Source of the DNA: Ensifer adhaerens
Lineage (GTDB): Bacteria > Pseudomonadota > Alphaproteobacteria > Rhizobiales > Rhizobiaceae
Direction of reading: 5' to 3'
Assembly (NCBI RefSeq): GCF_002007205.1
Contig: NZ_LAZS01000006.1
Coordinates: 248,001 to 312,000, forward strand
DNA: 64,000 bases
Under the pieces are notes generated by a model. The model was not told the DNA's origin. It was given only the letters and a program-made list of their open reading frames with translations, and ran no database searches. Made by a program: the position numbers and the translations under genes. Positions 26,787 through 35,177 of this stretch are shown here, one piece after another (positions within the stretch are counted from its first letter, which is position 1; each line of letters starts with the position of its first letter).

Positions 26787-27703
26787 TGACGGCAGCCTAT
26801 TATGCCGCGGCCGACTGGGGAACCACAAGTTTCCGGCTGTGGATCATCGGCGAGGACGGCGCGGTGCTCGCCGAGCGCCGAAGCGGCGAAGGCATGACGA
26901 CGGCGAACAAGGCCGGCTTCCACGCGATCCTGGAAAAGCACCTGGCCGCCGTCGATGCCCCGGGCCACCTGCCGGCGATCATCTGCGGCATGGCCGGCGC
27001 CAAGCAGGGCTGGGTCGAGGCCGGCTATCTCGACACGCCGGCCGCACTCGCCGACATCGCCTCCCATGCCGTGGCCGTTCCGGACCTCGATCGTGACATC
27101 CGCATCCTGCCGGGTCTGGCGCAACGGGACAAACGCCACCCGGACGTCATGCGCGGCGAGGAGACGCAATTGCTCGGCGCGGCAAGCGACCTCGGTCGCG
27201 GTCGGCATCTCGTCTGCATGCCGGGCACGCACAGCAAATGGGTGCGGCTCGAAGACGGCGCCGTCAGCGGCTTTTCCACCTTCATGACCGGCGAACTGTT
27301 CGACGTGATCTCCAAGCACTCGATCCTCAGCCATTCGATCGCCGACGCCCATGCCTTTTCCGGCGACCACCCCGCCTTTGCGGCGGCGGTGGCAGAGGCA
27401 CGCACCAATCCGGCACTGGCCACCAGCCTGATCTTCGGCGCGCGCTCAGGCCAATTGCTGCACGGCACGAGCGCGACCGACGCCAAGGCGTTGCTGTCGG
27501 GCACGCTCATCGGCCTTGAGATCGCCGGAGCGCTGGCTTCAGCCACGACGATCGACAGCATCTGTCTCGTCGCCTCCGGTTCCCTCGGCACGCTCTATCA
27601 CGCCGCGCTCGAAAGCCTCGACTGCCCGCTTCAGGTGGTCGATGCCGACACGGCCGTCCGCTCCGGCCTTTCGACCGCCGCCCAGGCGATCTGGCCCCTC
27701 TGA
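26786..27703 (+). CDS. dgoK: 2-dehydro-3-deoxygalactonokinase
   Basis: Phosphorylates 2-dehydro-3-deoxy-D-galactonate with ATP in the De Ley-Doudoroff pathway. 305 residues. DgoK-family features: the ASKHA-like phosphate motif AADWGTTSFRLWI at the N-terminus, ICGMAGAKQGWVEAGYL, and CMPGTHSKWV near residue 150, then FSTFMTGELFDVISKHS. Start ATG 26786, overlapping the SDR stop; a GTG directly before it is the alternative. Followed by dgoA after 15 bp. Confidence 0.93.
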   Translation: MTAAYYAAADWGTTSFRLWIIGEDGAVLAERRSGEGMTTANKAGFHAILEKHLAAVDAPGHLPAIICGMAGAKQGWVEAGYLDTPAALADIASHAVAVPDLDRDIRILPGLAQRDKRHPDVMRGEETQLLGAASDLGRGRHLVCMPGTHSKWVRLEDGAVSGFSTFMTGELFDVISKHSILSHSIADAHAFSGDHPAFAAAVAEARTNPALATSLIFGARSGQLLHGTSATDAKALLSGTLIGLEIAGALASATTIDSICLVASGSLGTLYHAALESLDCPLQVVDADTAVRSGLSTAAQAIWPL

Positions 27704-27718
27704 ACGAAAGACAAGCTC

Positions 27719-28357
27719 ATGACCCGCATTCCCTTTCCGTCGATGAAATATCCGCTGATCGCAATTCTGCGCGGCCTCAAGCCCGAGGAAACCGCAGGCG
27801 TCGTCGGCGCGCTGATCGAAACCGGCTTCACGGCGATCGAGATCCCGCTGAACTCTCCCGATCCGTTCCGCTCGATCGAGACCGCCGTGAAAATGGCGCC
27901 CGAGGGCTGCCTGATCGGCGCCGGCACGGTGTTGACGACGGCGCAGGTCGAGCAGCTCTCGGATGTCGGCGGCCGCCTGATGGTGAGCCCGAACGTCGAG
28001 CCGGCGGTGATTTCGCTGGCAGCGAAGAAAGGCATGATCACCATGCCCGGCGTGCTGACCCCGACCGAGGCGCTTTCTGCCGCGGCAGCGGGCGCAACCG
28101 GCCTCAAGTTCTTCCCGGCTAGCGTGCTTGGGCCATCGGGCATCACCGCGATCCGCGCGATCCTGCCGCCGGAGCTGGAAATCGCCGCCGTCGGCGGTGT
28201 CTCCGATGCAAACTTCGGCGACTATGCCAAGGCCGGCATCCGCAGCTTCGGTCTCGGCTCCAGCCTCTACAAGCCTGGCATGAGTGCCGCTGAAGTGCGC
28301 GAGCGCGCCGTTGCCACCACCAAGGCCTACGACGCCGTCTACGGAGCACGAGGATGA
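27719..28357 (+). CDS. dgoA: 2-dehydro-3-deoxy-6-phosphogalactonate aldolase
   Basis: Class I KDPG/KDPGal-type aldolase cleaving 2-dehydro-3-deoxy-6-phosphogalactonate to pyruvate and glyceraldehyde 3-phosphate. 212 residues, usual length. The Schiff-base lysine is in GATGLKFFPASVLGPSG; the catalytic Glu is in FTAIEIPLNSPDP, and IGAGTVLT is the conserved phosphate loop. KDPGal rather than KDPG specificity is inferred from the neighbouring dgoK. Its stop overlaps the next start as ATGA. Confidence 0.93.
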   Translation: MTRIPFPSMKYPLIAILRGLKPEETAGVVGALIETGFTAIEIPLNSPDPFRSIETAVKMAPEGCLIGAGTVLTTAQVEQLSDVGGRLMVSPNVEPAVISLAAKKGMITMPGVLTPTEALSAAAAGATGLKFFPASVLGPSGITAIRAILPPELEIAAVGGVSDANFGDYAKAGIRSFGLGSSLYKPGMSAAEVRERAVATTKAYDAVYGARG

Positions 28358-29238
28358 GCGATAAGATTGCTTTTTCGGGCAGCATCCTATGCGAGGAACC
28401 CTCGCTTCTCGGGGAAGGCCCAACCTATGACCCGGCCACCGGCACCGCCTGGTGGTTCAACATCAAGGGCCAGGAACTGCATGAGCTGCACCTCGAAAGC
28501 GGGCGCAAGTCCGTGCATGCCCTGCCGTTCCTCGGCAGCGTGCTGGCCGTCATCGACCCGGCCCGGCACCTGATCGCGACCGACCAGGGGCTGTTTGTCC
28601 GTGATACGCAGACCGGCGCCTTCAGCCTGCTTGTCACGCTCGAGGACAAGCCCGGCAATCGCTCGAACGACGGCCGCGTTCATGCCTCCGGTTCGCTCTG
28701 GATCGGCACCATGGGCCGCAGCGCCGAAAAGGGCGCCGGCGCGATCTATCACGTGGCCGGCACCAAGGTGACGAAGCTCTACGACAGGGTCACCATTCCC
28801 AACAGCATCTGCTTCTCGCCGGACGGAACCGTCGCCTACTTCGTCGACACCGATATCAATCACCTGATGCGCGTGGACATCGATGCGCAGACGGGGTTGC
28901 CCAAGGGTGAACCGAGCCTGCTCGTCGACGGCAGCGGCGAAGCTGGCGGTATCGACGGCTCGGTATGCGATGCCGACGGCCTGATCTGGAACGCCCGCTG
29001 GGGCAGCGGCACGGTCGACGTCTATCGGCCCGATGGCGCGCGAATCGCCCGCTACACCATGCCGACGACGCAGCCGAGCTGCACGGCCTTCATCGGGCCG
29101 AAGGCCGACCGCATGCTGGTGACGTCCGCCTGGCAGGACCTGGATGATGCGGCCCGCGCCGCCGATCCCCATGCCGGCAAGACCTTCGACCTCGGCGTCA
29201 GCGTCAAGGGCCGGTTCGAGCCGTCTTTCCGTCTCTGA
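28354..29238 (+). CDS. SMP-30/gluconolactonase-family lactonase
   Basis: A 294-residue six-bladed beta-propeller lactonase. Metal-site segments visible: LLGEGPTYDPATGTAWWFNI (first Glu), PGNRSNDGRVHASGSLWIGT (Asn/Asp pair), YDRVTIPNSICFSPDGTVAY (Asn), and GSVCDADGLIWNARWG (Asp). In this operon it would open galactono-lactone to galactonate. ATG 28354 is fixed by the ATGA overlap with dgoA. Cytosolic, no signal peptide. Confidence 0.9.
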   Translation: MSDKIAFSGSILCEEPSLLGEGPTYDPATGTAWWFNIKGQELHELHLESGRKSVHALPFLGSVLAVIDPARHLIATDQGLFVRDTQTGAFSLLVTLEDKPGNRSNDGRVHASGSLWIGTMGRSAEKGAGAIYHVAGTKVTKLYDRVTIPNSICFSPDGTVAYFVDTDINHLMRVDIDAQTGLPKGEPSLLVDGSGEAGGIDGSVCDADGLIWNARWGSGTVDVYRPDGARIARYTMPTTQPSCTAFIGPKADRMLVTSAWQDLDDAARAADPHAGKTFDLGVSVKGRFEPSFRL

Positions 29239-29320
29239 GCGGAAACGGCTTGGCGAAGCGCCAATAAAAAGTCATACAATTCAGCCACGCGTTTGATCGC
29301 ATGGTGAGGAGGAAGCTCGC

Positions 29321-31045
29321 ATGAGCGACAAGAAGAAAGAACTGCGCAGCCGCCATTGGTATGGAGGCACCGGCAAGGATGGCTTCATCCACCGGTCCTG
29401 GATGAAGAACCAGGGCTTTCCGGACCACGTCTTCGACGGCCGTCCGATCATCGGCATCTGCAACACCTGGTCGGAACTGACTCCCTGCAACAGCCACCTG
29501 CGCATCCTCGCCGAAGGCGTGAAGCGCGGCGTCTGGGAAGCCGGCGGCTTTCCGGTCGAGTTCCCGGTGTCCTCGCTCGGCGAGACCCAGATGCGCCCGA
29601 CCGCCATGCTGTTTCGCAACCTGCTCGCCATGGATGTCGAAGAGGCGATCCGCGCCTATGGCATCGACGGCGTCGTTCTGCTCGGCGGCTGCGACAAGAC
29701 CACACCCGGCCAGCTGATGGGTGCGGCCTCCGTCGACCTGCCGACGATCGTCGTTTCCTCCGGCCCGATGCTGAACGGCAAATGGAAGGGCAAGGATATC
29801 GGCTCCGGCACGGATGTCTGGAAGTTCTCCGAAGCCGTGCGCGCCGGCGAAATGAGCATGCAGGAATTCATGGCGGCGGAAAGCGGCATGTCGCGCTCGC
29901 CGGGTGTATGCATGACCATGGGCACCGCCACCACCATGGCCTCCATCGTCGAGGCGATGGGCCTGTCCCTGCCGACCAACGCCGCACTTCCGGCCGTCGA
30001 CGCCCGCCGCATGGCGCTGTCGCACATGACCGGAAAACGCATCGTCGAGATGGTGCATGAAGACCTGCGCCTGTCGAAGGTGCTGACCAGGAAGAACTTC
30101 GAGAACGGCATCATCGCCAACGCTGCCGTCGGCGGCTCGACCAACGCGGTCGTGCACATGCTGGCGATCGCCGGCCGTGCCGGCGTCGATCTCTGTCTTG
30201 AGGATTTCGACCGCGTCGGCAGCCAGGTGCCCTGCATCGTCAACTGCATGCCGTCGGGCAAGTACCTGATCGAAGATCTCGCCTATGCCGGCGGCCTGCC
30301 GGCGGTGATGAACCGCATCCAGCACCTGCTGCATGCCGATGCGCCGACGGTCTTCGGCGTCCCGATCAGCAAATACTGGGAAGATGCCGAGGTCTACAAC
30401 GACGACGTCATCCGTCCGCTCGACAACCCGCTGCGGGCGGCCGCCGGCATTCGCGTGCTCAAGGGCAACCTTGCCCCGAACGGCGCCGTCATCAAGCCGT
30501 CGGCGGCCAGCGAGCATCTGCTGGTGCACGAAGGGCCGGCCTATGTCTTCGAAACGATCGAAGAACTGAAGGCGAAGATCGACGACCCGGACCTGCCGGT
30601 GACGGAAGACACGATCCTCGTGCTCAAGGGCTGCGGCCCCAAGGGCTACCCGGGCATGGCCGAAGTCGGCAACATGCCGATCCCGCGCCGGCTGGTCGAA
30701 AAGGGCGTGCGCGACATGGTGCGCGTTTCCGACGCCCGCATGTCGGGTACGGCCTTCGGCACCGTGGTTCTGCATGTCAGCCCGGAATCGAATGCCGGCG
30801 GGCCGCTCGCCATCGTCAAGACCGGCGACCGCATCCGCCTCGACGCGATGAAGGGCGAACTCAACCTGATAATCAGCGACGAAGAATTTGCGACGCGCAT
30901 GGCCGCCTGGCAGGCGCCGCCGCAGAAATGGACCCGCGGCTACTACAAGCTCTACCAGGACACGGTGCTGCAGGCCGACAAGGGCGCGGACCTCGACTTC
31001 CTCGTCGGCGGCAGCGGCAGCGAAGTGCTGCGCGAAAGCCACTGA
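29321..31045 (+). CDS. IlvD/Edd-family sugar-acid dehydratase (probable galactonate/arabinonate dehydratase)
   Basis: A 574-residue [2Fe-2S] dehydratase. The three cluster cysteines are C56 (ELTPCNSHL), C124 (GGCDKTTPG) and C197 (SPGVCMTMGTA), matching the pattern of Rhizobium L-arabinonate dehydratase rather than the shorter-gapped IlvD. ARMSGTAFG near the C-terminus is the conserved catalytic Ser loop. In this operon it probably turns galactonate into 2-dehydro-3-deoxygalactonate. The family is promiscuous, so arabinonate/fuconate activity is possible. 82 bp separate it from the lactonase gene. Confidence 0.9.
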   Translation: MSDKKKELRSRHWYGGTGKDGFIHRSWMKNQGFPDHVFDGRPIIGICNTWSELTPCNSHLRILAEGVKRGVWEAGGFPVEFPVSSLGETQMRPTAMLFRNLLAMDVEEAIRAYGIDGVVLLGGCDKTTPGQLMGAASVDLPTIVVSSGPMLNGKWKGKDIGSGTDVWKFSEAVRAGEMSMQEFMAAESGMSRSPGVCMTMGTATTMASIVEAMGLSLPTNAALPAVDARRMALSHMTGKRIVEMVHEDLRLSKVLTRKNFENGIIANAAVGGSTNAVVHMLAIAGRAGVDLCLEDFDRVGSQVPCIVNCMPSGKYLIEDLAYAGGLPAVMNRIQHLLHADAPTVFGVPISKYWEDAEVYNDDVIRPLDNPLRAAAGIRVLKGNLAPNGAVIKPSAASEHLLVHEGPAYVFETIEELKAKIDDPDLPVTEDTILVLKGCGPKGYPGMAEVGNMPIPRRLVEKGVRDMVRVSDARMSGTAFGTVVLHVSPESNAGGPLAIVKTGDRIRLDAMKGELNLIISDEEFATRMAAWQAPPQKWTRGYYKLYQDTVLQADKGADLDFLVGGSGSEVLRESH

Positions 31046-31079
31046 CGGCTTCGGACGCAGTTCGAGGCAGACGCGTTTC

Positions 31080-31110
31080 AAATACCCCGCCCGTCAGGCG
31101 GGGTATTTTT
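31080..31110. terminator. rho-independent terminator, shared
   Basis: AAATACCCCGCC-CGTCA-GGCGGGGTATTT with a T tract: a perfect 12-bp stem, 35 bp after the dehydratase stop. On the minus strand it lies directly at the end of the convergent membrane protein gene and also ends in a short T run. Confidence 0.88.
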
Positions 31111-32206
31111 ATCCGGCCAGGGGACGGGAGCCCAACGGCGAAAGCCTTGCGGCCGGCGAACGCAGCCGCGACCAGGTTTCAAAGCCGTAGATGGCGAGCC
31201 CGAGCGCAATGAAAAACTCCTTGTACTCGGTCGGGTCCCAAAGGCGCACGAGCGTGGAAGCCTGGAGAATGAACAGCTCCTGGATGGCGACGATCAGAAT
31301 GGCGCCGGCAGTCAGGACGACGAACTCGCGCCAGTGCCCAGCCCTCAGCGCGATATCCGCGATCACCAAAAGTATGATCACGGTCATCATCACCATCATC
31401 TGCGTCGGCAGCATGCTCCAGTTGTCGCTGTTGAAGGCGGCCATCGGGGCGCTGGCCACCAGCACCAGCACGCTTGGCGCGAAGGCGTCGAGCCTGCCGA
31501 GGCTGATGCTCTTGCGAAGATAGAGCCAGATGAACGGCGCAAGCGTCAGCAGGAAGAAGCTGCCGGTATAATAGAGCAGCTCCGAAAAGCCGGTGGAGAT
31601 GTTGTGCAGGTTCAATTCCTGCTGCTTGTTGAGCGCGAGCAGCCCGTCCGGCGTGGCGATACCGAAAACGCGCTGCATCCAGGATACTTCCTCCATACCG
31701 ATCACGAAGAAAACGAAGGCGAAAAGCACGGCAAAACCCGCCGCAACCCAAGCCGAACGTTCCGTGCCCGAGCGAGCGGCCCTGATCTGGCCAACCGACA
31801 CTGCAGCGAAAAATCCGCTCGCCGCGAAGATCAGGAGCGCCGACAGCCATTCGACCAGGCCGTCTTCGCGCGCAAGGAGGCTGAAGCCAAGCGGGTCGAG
31901 CGCGAAAGCCAAGGCCATCGACGTCGCAAGTGTCCATGTCGCGGCGCAAACCCACAGTTCGCGACGCGATGCCAATCGCAGCACCGGCGCGCCCAACCCA
32001 GCCACATCGCGGGTAAGTCCCTGAACTGCCGCGAGCGAGAGGCTGAGCGCAACCCAGGCATGCCACAGATTGTAGGGCTCCACCTGAGGCGCCCGTTCGG
32101 AGAAGTAGCTAACCCCGAAAAGATTGCGCTCGATGGAAACGAGACCGGCCAGCGCGAGCGCGGATAGCAAGGAGACGGAGAGAAAGCGATGCGGAAATAC
32201 CATCAT
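31109..32206 (-). CDS. polytopic membrane protein of unknown function (365 aa)
   Basis: About eight to nine hydrophobic helices spread over 365 residues. The most conspicuous conserved-looking block is GMEEVSWMQRVFGIATP followed by NKQQELNLHN (about residues 165-200), polar residues between membrane segments that recall an uncharacterised family with an EEISWGQRIFG motif. An acidic pair in a membrane-flanking loop suggests ion or metal binding, but no function can be given. It shares a terminator with the galactonate operon. ATG 32206 or 32203. Confidence 0.75.
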   Translation of the reverse strand: MMVFPHRFLSVSLLSALALAGLVSIERNLFGVSYFSERAPQVEPYNLWHAWVALSLSLAAVQGLTRDVAGLGAPVLRLASRRELWVCAATWTLATSMALAFALDPLGFSLLAREDGLVEWLSALLIFAASGFFAAVSVGQIRAARSGTERSAWVAAGFAVLFAFVFFVIGMEEVSWMQRVFGIATPDGLLALNKQQELNLHNISTGFSELLYYTGSFFLLTLAPFIWLYLRKSISLGRLDAFAPSVLVLVASAPMAAFNSDNWSMLPTQMMVMMTVIILLVIADIALRAGHWREFVVLTAGAILIVAIQELFILQASTLVRLWDPTEYKEFFIALGLAIYGFETWSRLRSPAARLSPLGSRPLAG

Positions 32207-32558
32207 GAAACATCCTGATAACAGGATGAAAGAAGCTGAACGCTATTCCTGTCTCTCCCGTAAGTATCGGCAAGAACAATCAAGAATCCATGAATGATTA
32301 GAAGCTGATTATAAATTACTAATATAAGTGGCCGGAGAATAAAAATACAAATCTGCCGGAAGAAACAAATCTTCAGCCGAATTTTTCCAGCGTGGCCCAC
32401 CATTGAACGTGCGCGTGCACCTGCCGCCGACAATTCGACTATTTTTTCCGGAACTGTTTGGACGCCCGGGCGTTGACTTGGCATCACCGGGCGCGGCGAA
32501 ATCTGGCAAATGCCAGGCCCGTGCCTTGATTGAAAACGTCAAGGAAAGGCAGTTTGAC
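32207..32558. other. divergent AT-rich intergenic region
   Basis: 350 bp between the membrane protein and the PRC-barrel gene. The left 130 bp is unusually AT-rich for this genome, which suggests promoter DNA or transferred sequence. The right part carries an EcfG-like promoter. No gene is supportable here. Confidence 0.5.
32450..32474 (+). promoter_or_regulatory. EcfG/RpoE2-type general stress promoter
   Basis: GGAAC (32450-32454), 16 bp, then CGTT (32471-32474), matching the alphaproteobacterial EcfG consensus GGAAC-N16/17-CGTT. It is 85 bp ahead of a PRC-barrel gene, a class often found in the general stress regulon. Confidence 0.6.
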
Positions 32559-33164
32559 ATGACTAAGAAACTCGTAACAACCGTCGCGGCTGGCGCGCTT
32601 CTCGCGGGTCTTGCTGTCGCCCCGGTCGCTTACGCGCAGGATGCAACCAAGCCGATGGATCAGCCGCAAACGATGCAGCCGGCCCCGACGACCGAGGCTC
32701 CGGCAACCGAAGCTCAGACGACGACTCCTCCGGCAGCCGGTGAAGCGCCTGCTGACGTTGCGAAATCCGACGCGACCTATCTGACCGAGCAGGCAAGCGA
32801 GCAGATCGCCGCCAGCACCTATATCGGACAGAGCGTTTATAACGCGAGTGACGAGAGCATCGGCGAGATCAACGACCTGATCATCAAGAAGGATGGCGGT
32901 GTCGAAGCAGCGGTTATCGGTGTCGGTGGCTTCCTGGGTCTCGGTGAAAAGGACGTGGCCGTTCCGTTCGATCGCATCGCGATCGCCGAGCAGCCGAACA
33001 CGGATGCCCTCAAGCTGACGACGACAGAGACGGTCGACACGCTGAAGGCGGCTCCGGAATTCAAGACCAAGTCGCAGAAGATCGCCGAGCAGAACGCCAA
33101 CCAGCCGGTTGACACGTCGACGACCTCTTCGACCGGCACGGCACCGGCTCAGCCGCAGCAGTAA
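32559..33164 (+). CDS. secreted PRC-barrel domain protein
   Basis: 201 residues: signal peptide (MTKKLVTTVAAGALLAGLAV, cleavage likely after AYA-QDA near residue 27), a Thr/Pro/Ala/Glu-rich linker to about residue 75, a PRC-barrel domain (YIGQSVYNASDESIGEINDL to about residue 160) and a Ser/Thr-rich tail. Probably periplasmic. The EcfG-like promoter upstream suggests general stress induction. ATG 32559 is preferred since it begins the signal peptide and has AAGGAAAG ahead. Confidence 0.88.
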   Translation: MTKKLVTTVAAGALLAGLAVAPVAYAQDATKPMDQPQTMQPAPTTEAPATEAQTTTPPAAGEAPADVAKSDATYLTEQASEQIAASTYIGQSVYNASDESIGEINDLIIKKDGGVEAAVIGVGGFLGLGEKDVAVPFDRIAIAEQPNTDALKLTTTETVDTLKAAPEFKTKSQKIAEQNANQPVDTSTTSSTGTAPAQPQQ

Positions 33165-33334
33165 TCGGTATCAGGTTCTAGCTGATTGCACAGGGAGCGG
33201 CGGTACATACCGCCGCTCTTGCCGTGTTCAGACGAGCACTTCATAGCGCAGGGCATCGTAGATGCCCGCATGAATGTTGCGGCTGGCGACGGTATCGCCA
33301 TGCGGAACATGTCGAAGCTGCCAGCGGGATTTCT

Positions 33335-33472
33335 CTACCGGATCGGGTTTTCACCACGAAGCAGCGCCTTGTAATCGACCGCGCCCAGATTGCGCGAGAG
33401 CGGTTTCAGTTCACGATAGAGGTCGTCTATCGGCAAGGTGCCATGCTCGACCACCACTTGCGCCACACGCAT
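33335..33472 (-). CDS. small ORF downstream of mttB-like gene (45 aa)
   Basis: An open frame of 45 codons, starting MRVAQVVVEHGTLPIDDLYR and ending in NPIR, with AAAGGG 8-10 bases ahead of its ATG. It begins 63 bp after the methyltransferase stop on the same strand and its codon use fits its neighbours. It may be a genuine small protein in that operon or the remnant of a longer gene. No family recognised. Confidence 0.35.
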   Translation of the reverse strand: MRVAQVVVEHGTLPIDDLYRELKPLSRNLGAVDYKALLRGENPIR

Positions 33473-33534
33473 CGCCTGCCCTTTCGGAGAAATCCGAGCC
33501 GGGTCTCAGGCGATAGGGTCCCGATCAGTACCGA

Positions 33535-35085
33535 TCAGTACCAGGCATCCGCCATGCTCTCCTTGCGGCGCGTGACGTAGTCGACCAGGGCCTCGTCGAT
33601 CGCCACATCCAAAGGCGGCGCTTCGTATTCGGCGAGCGTTTTCTTCCAGGCGCGGTTCGCCCGCGTCGCCATGTCCGTCTCGCCCTCCTCGACCCACTTC
33701 TCGAAGGGCTCGTTGTCGGAGAGTGCCGAATCCCAGAAGGCGGTCTGATAGTTGCGCATGGTGTGGTCGCAGCCGAGGAAGTGGCTGCCGGGACCGACCT
33801 GCAGGAAGGCGTCCATCGCCAGGGTGTTGTCATCGACGACGACGCCGGCGAGGTAGGAATGCAGCGCGCCGCAGAAGTCGGTGTCCATCACGAACTTCTC
33901 GTAGGACATGGCCAGCAGCCCATCGACGAAACCGGCCGAATGCAGGATGAAATTGGCGCCGCAATGCACCGCCGACAGCATCGACATCGCGCCTTCCTGC
34001 ATCGCCTGCGCGTCCGGCCGCTTGGAGTTGGAAAAGTTGCCGGCGCAGCGCAACGGCAGGCCGAGCCGGCGCGCAAGCTGGCCGACGACCATGCTGCCGA
34101 TCGCCGGTTCCGGCGTGCCGAAAGTCGGCGAGCCCGAGCGCAGCGACATGGACGACAAAAAGTTACCGAAGATAACCGGCGCGCCCTTGCGTTCGAGCTG
34201 TGTCAGCGCACAGCCGGCGAGTGTTTCGGCATAGGACTGGGCAATCGCGCCGGCATTGGTGACCGGCCCCATGGCGCCGCCGAGGATGAAGGGCACGATG
34301 ACGGCGGCCTGGTTTGCCCGCGCATAGGCGCGCAGCGATTTCGTCATGGTTCCGTCCCAAACGAGCGGCGAGTTGACGTTGACGTTGCCGAGGATGACGC
34401 AATTTCGGTCGACGAAATCACGGCAGAAAAGAATGCGGGCCATCTCGATCGAATCTTCGGCCCGGTCTTCCGCCGTGATCGAGCCCATGAAGGCACGGTC
34501 GGAATACTTGATGTGGCTGTAGACCATGTCGAGGTGGCGCTTGTTGACGGGCACGTCGACCGGCTCGCAGATCGTGCCGCCGGAATGGTGCAGCCAGGGG
34601 CTCGACTGCGCCAGTTTGATCAGGTTGCGGAAGTCCTCGATCGTGCCGTAGCGCCGACCCTTGTCGAGGTCCATGACAAAGGGAGAGCCATAGGCCGGCG
34701 AGAAGACGACGTTGTTGCCGCCGATCTCAATGTTGCGCGCGGCATTGCGGGCATGCTGGGTGAACTGCCGTGGCGCCGAGGAGACGATCTCCTTGAGCAT
34801 GCCCGGCTCGAAGGTCACCCGCACACCATCGACCTTTGCGCCGGCCGTTCGCCAGTGATCGAGCGAAACCGGGTCGTCGCGAAACTCGATGCCGACTTCC
34901 GAGAGGATGCGATCGGCGACGGCCTCGATGCGCAACAGGCTTTCCTCGCCGAGGATGTCGTAGGTCGGAATGTTTCTGATGATGTAGGGAACGCCGAGGC
35001 TGCGTCCTGCGCCCTCGCGCCGGTTCGGCCGTGCGCCGCGCGTCCGTCTCGGCGCCGCCTCGCCTGCTGCCAGTGCCGTATCCAT
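33535..35085 (-). CDS. MttB-family (trimethylamine methyltransferase-like) protein, non-pyrrolysine
   Basis: 516 residues of the MttB TIM-barrel family, corrinoid-dependent methyltransferases acting on quaternary amines such as glycine betaine. The frame contains no in-frame UAG, so it is a pyrrolysine-free member. Segments such as HSGGTICEPVDVPVNKRHLD, GPVTNAGAIAQSYAETLAG and QVGPGSHFLGCDHTMRNY fit the family. No corrinoid protein or methyltransferase partner is near. The start ATG 35085 has GGAGGAAAC ahead. Divergent from a LysR gene. Confidence 0.85.
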   Translation of the reverse strand: MDTALAAGEAAPRRTRGARPNRREGAGRSLGVPYIIRNIPTYDILGEESLLRIEAVADRILSEVGIEFRDDPVSLDHWRTAGAKVDGVRVTFEPGMLKEIVSSAPRQFTQHARNAARNIEIGGNNVVFSPAYGSPFVMDLDKGRRYGTIEDFRNLIKLAQSSPWLHHSGGTICEPVDVPVNKRHLDMVYSHIKYSDRAFMGSITAEDRAEDSIEMARILFCRDFVDRNCVILGNVNVNSPLVWDGTMTKSLRAYARANQAAVIVPFILGGAMGPVTNAGAIAQSYAETLAGCALTQLERKGAPVIFGNFLSSMSLRSGSPTFGTPEPAIGSMVVGQLARRLGLPLRCAGNFSNSKRPDAQAMQEGAMSMLSAVHCGANFILHSAGFVDGLLAMSYEKFVMDTDFCGALHSYLAGVVVDDNTLAMDAFLQVGPGSHFLGCDHTMRNYQTAFWDSALSDNEPFEKWVEEGETDMATRANRAWKKTLAEYEAPPLDVAIDEALVDYVTRRKESMADAWY

Positions 35086-35129
35086 GTCCGTTTCCTCCCA
35101 TGATCTGAGATGATGCTATGGGCGAAAAA

Positions 35130-35172
35130 TTACGCTGTAACGCTGGAAAAATTCGATCCATGCTATAAGCAT
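35130..35172. promoter_or_regulatory. LysR operator candidates
   Basis: Two short palindromes in the 92-bp divergent gap: TTAC-GCT-GTAA (35130-35140) and ATGCT-ATA-AGCAT (35160-35172). They are spaced about three helical turns apart, and the second lies just before the LysR start, as expected for an autoregulated LysR activator. Confidence 0.45.
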
Positions 35173-35177
35173 GATTT

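Noticed and set aside
29204..31081. 625-codon minus-strand frame over the IlvD/Edd dehydratase
   Set aside because: Shadow of a gene with three cluster cysteines and a terminator at its 3' end.
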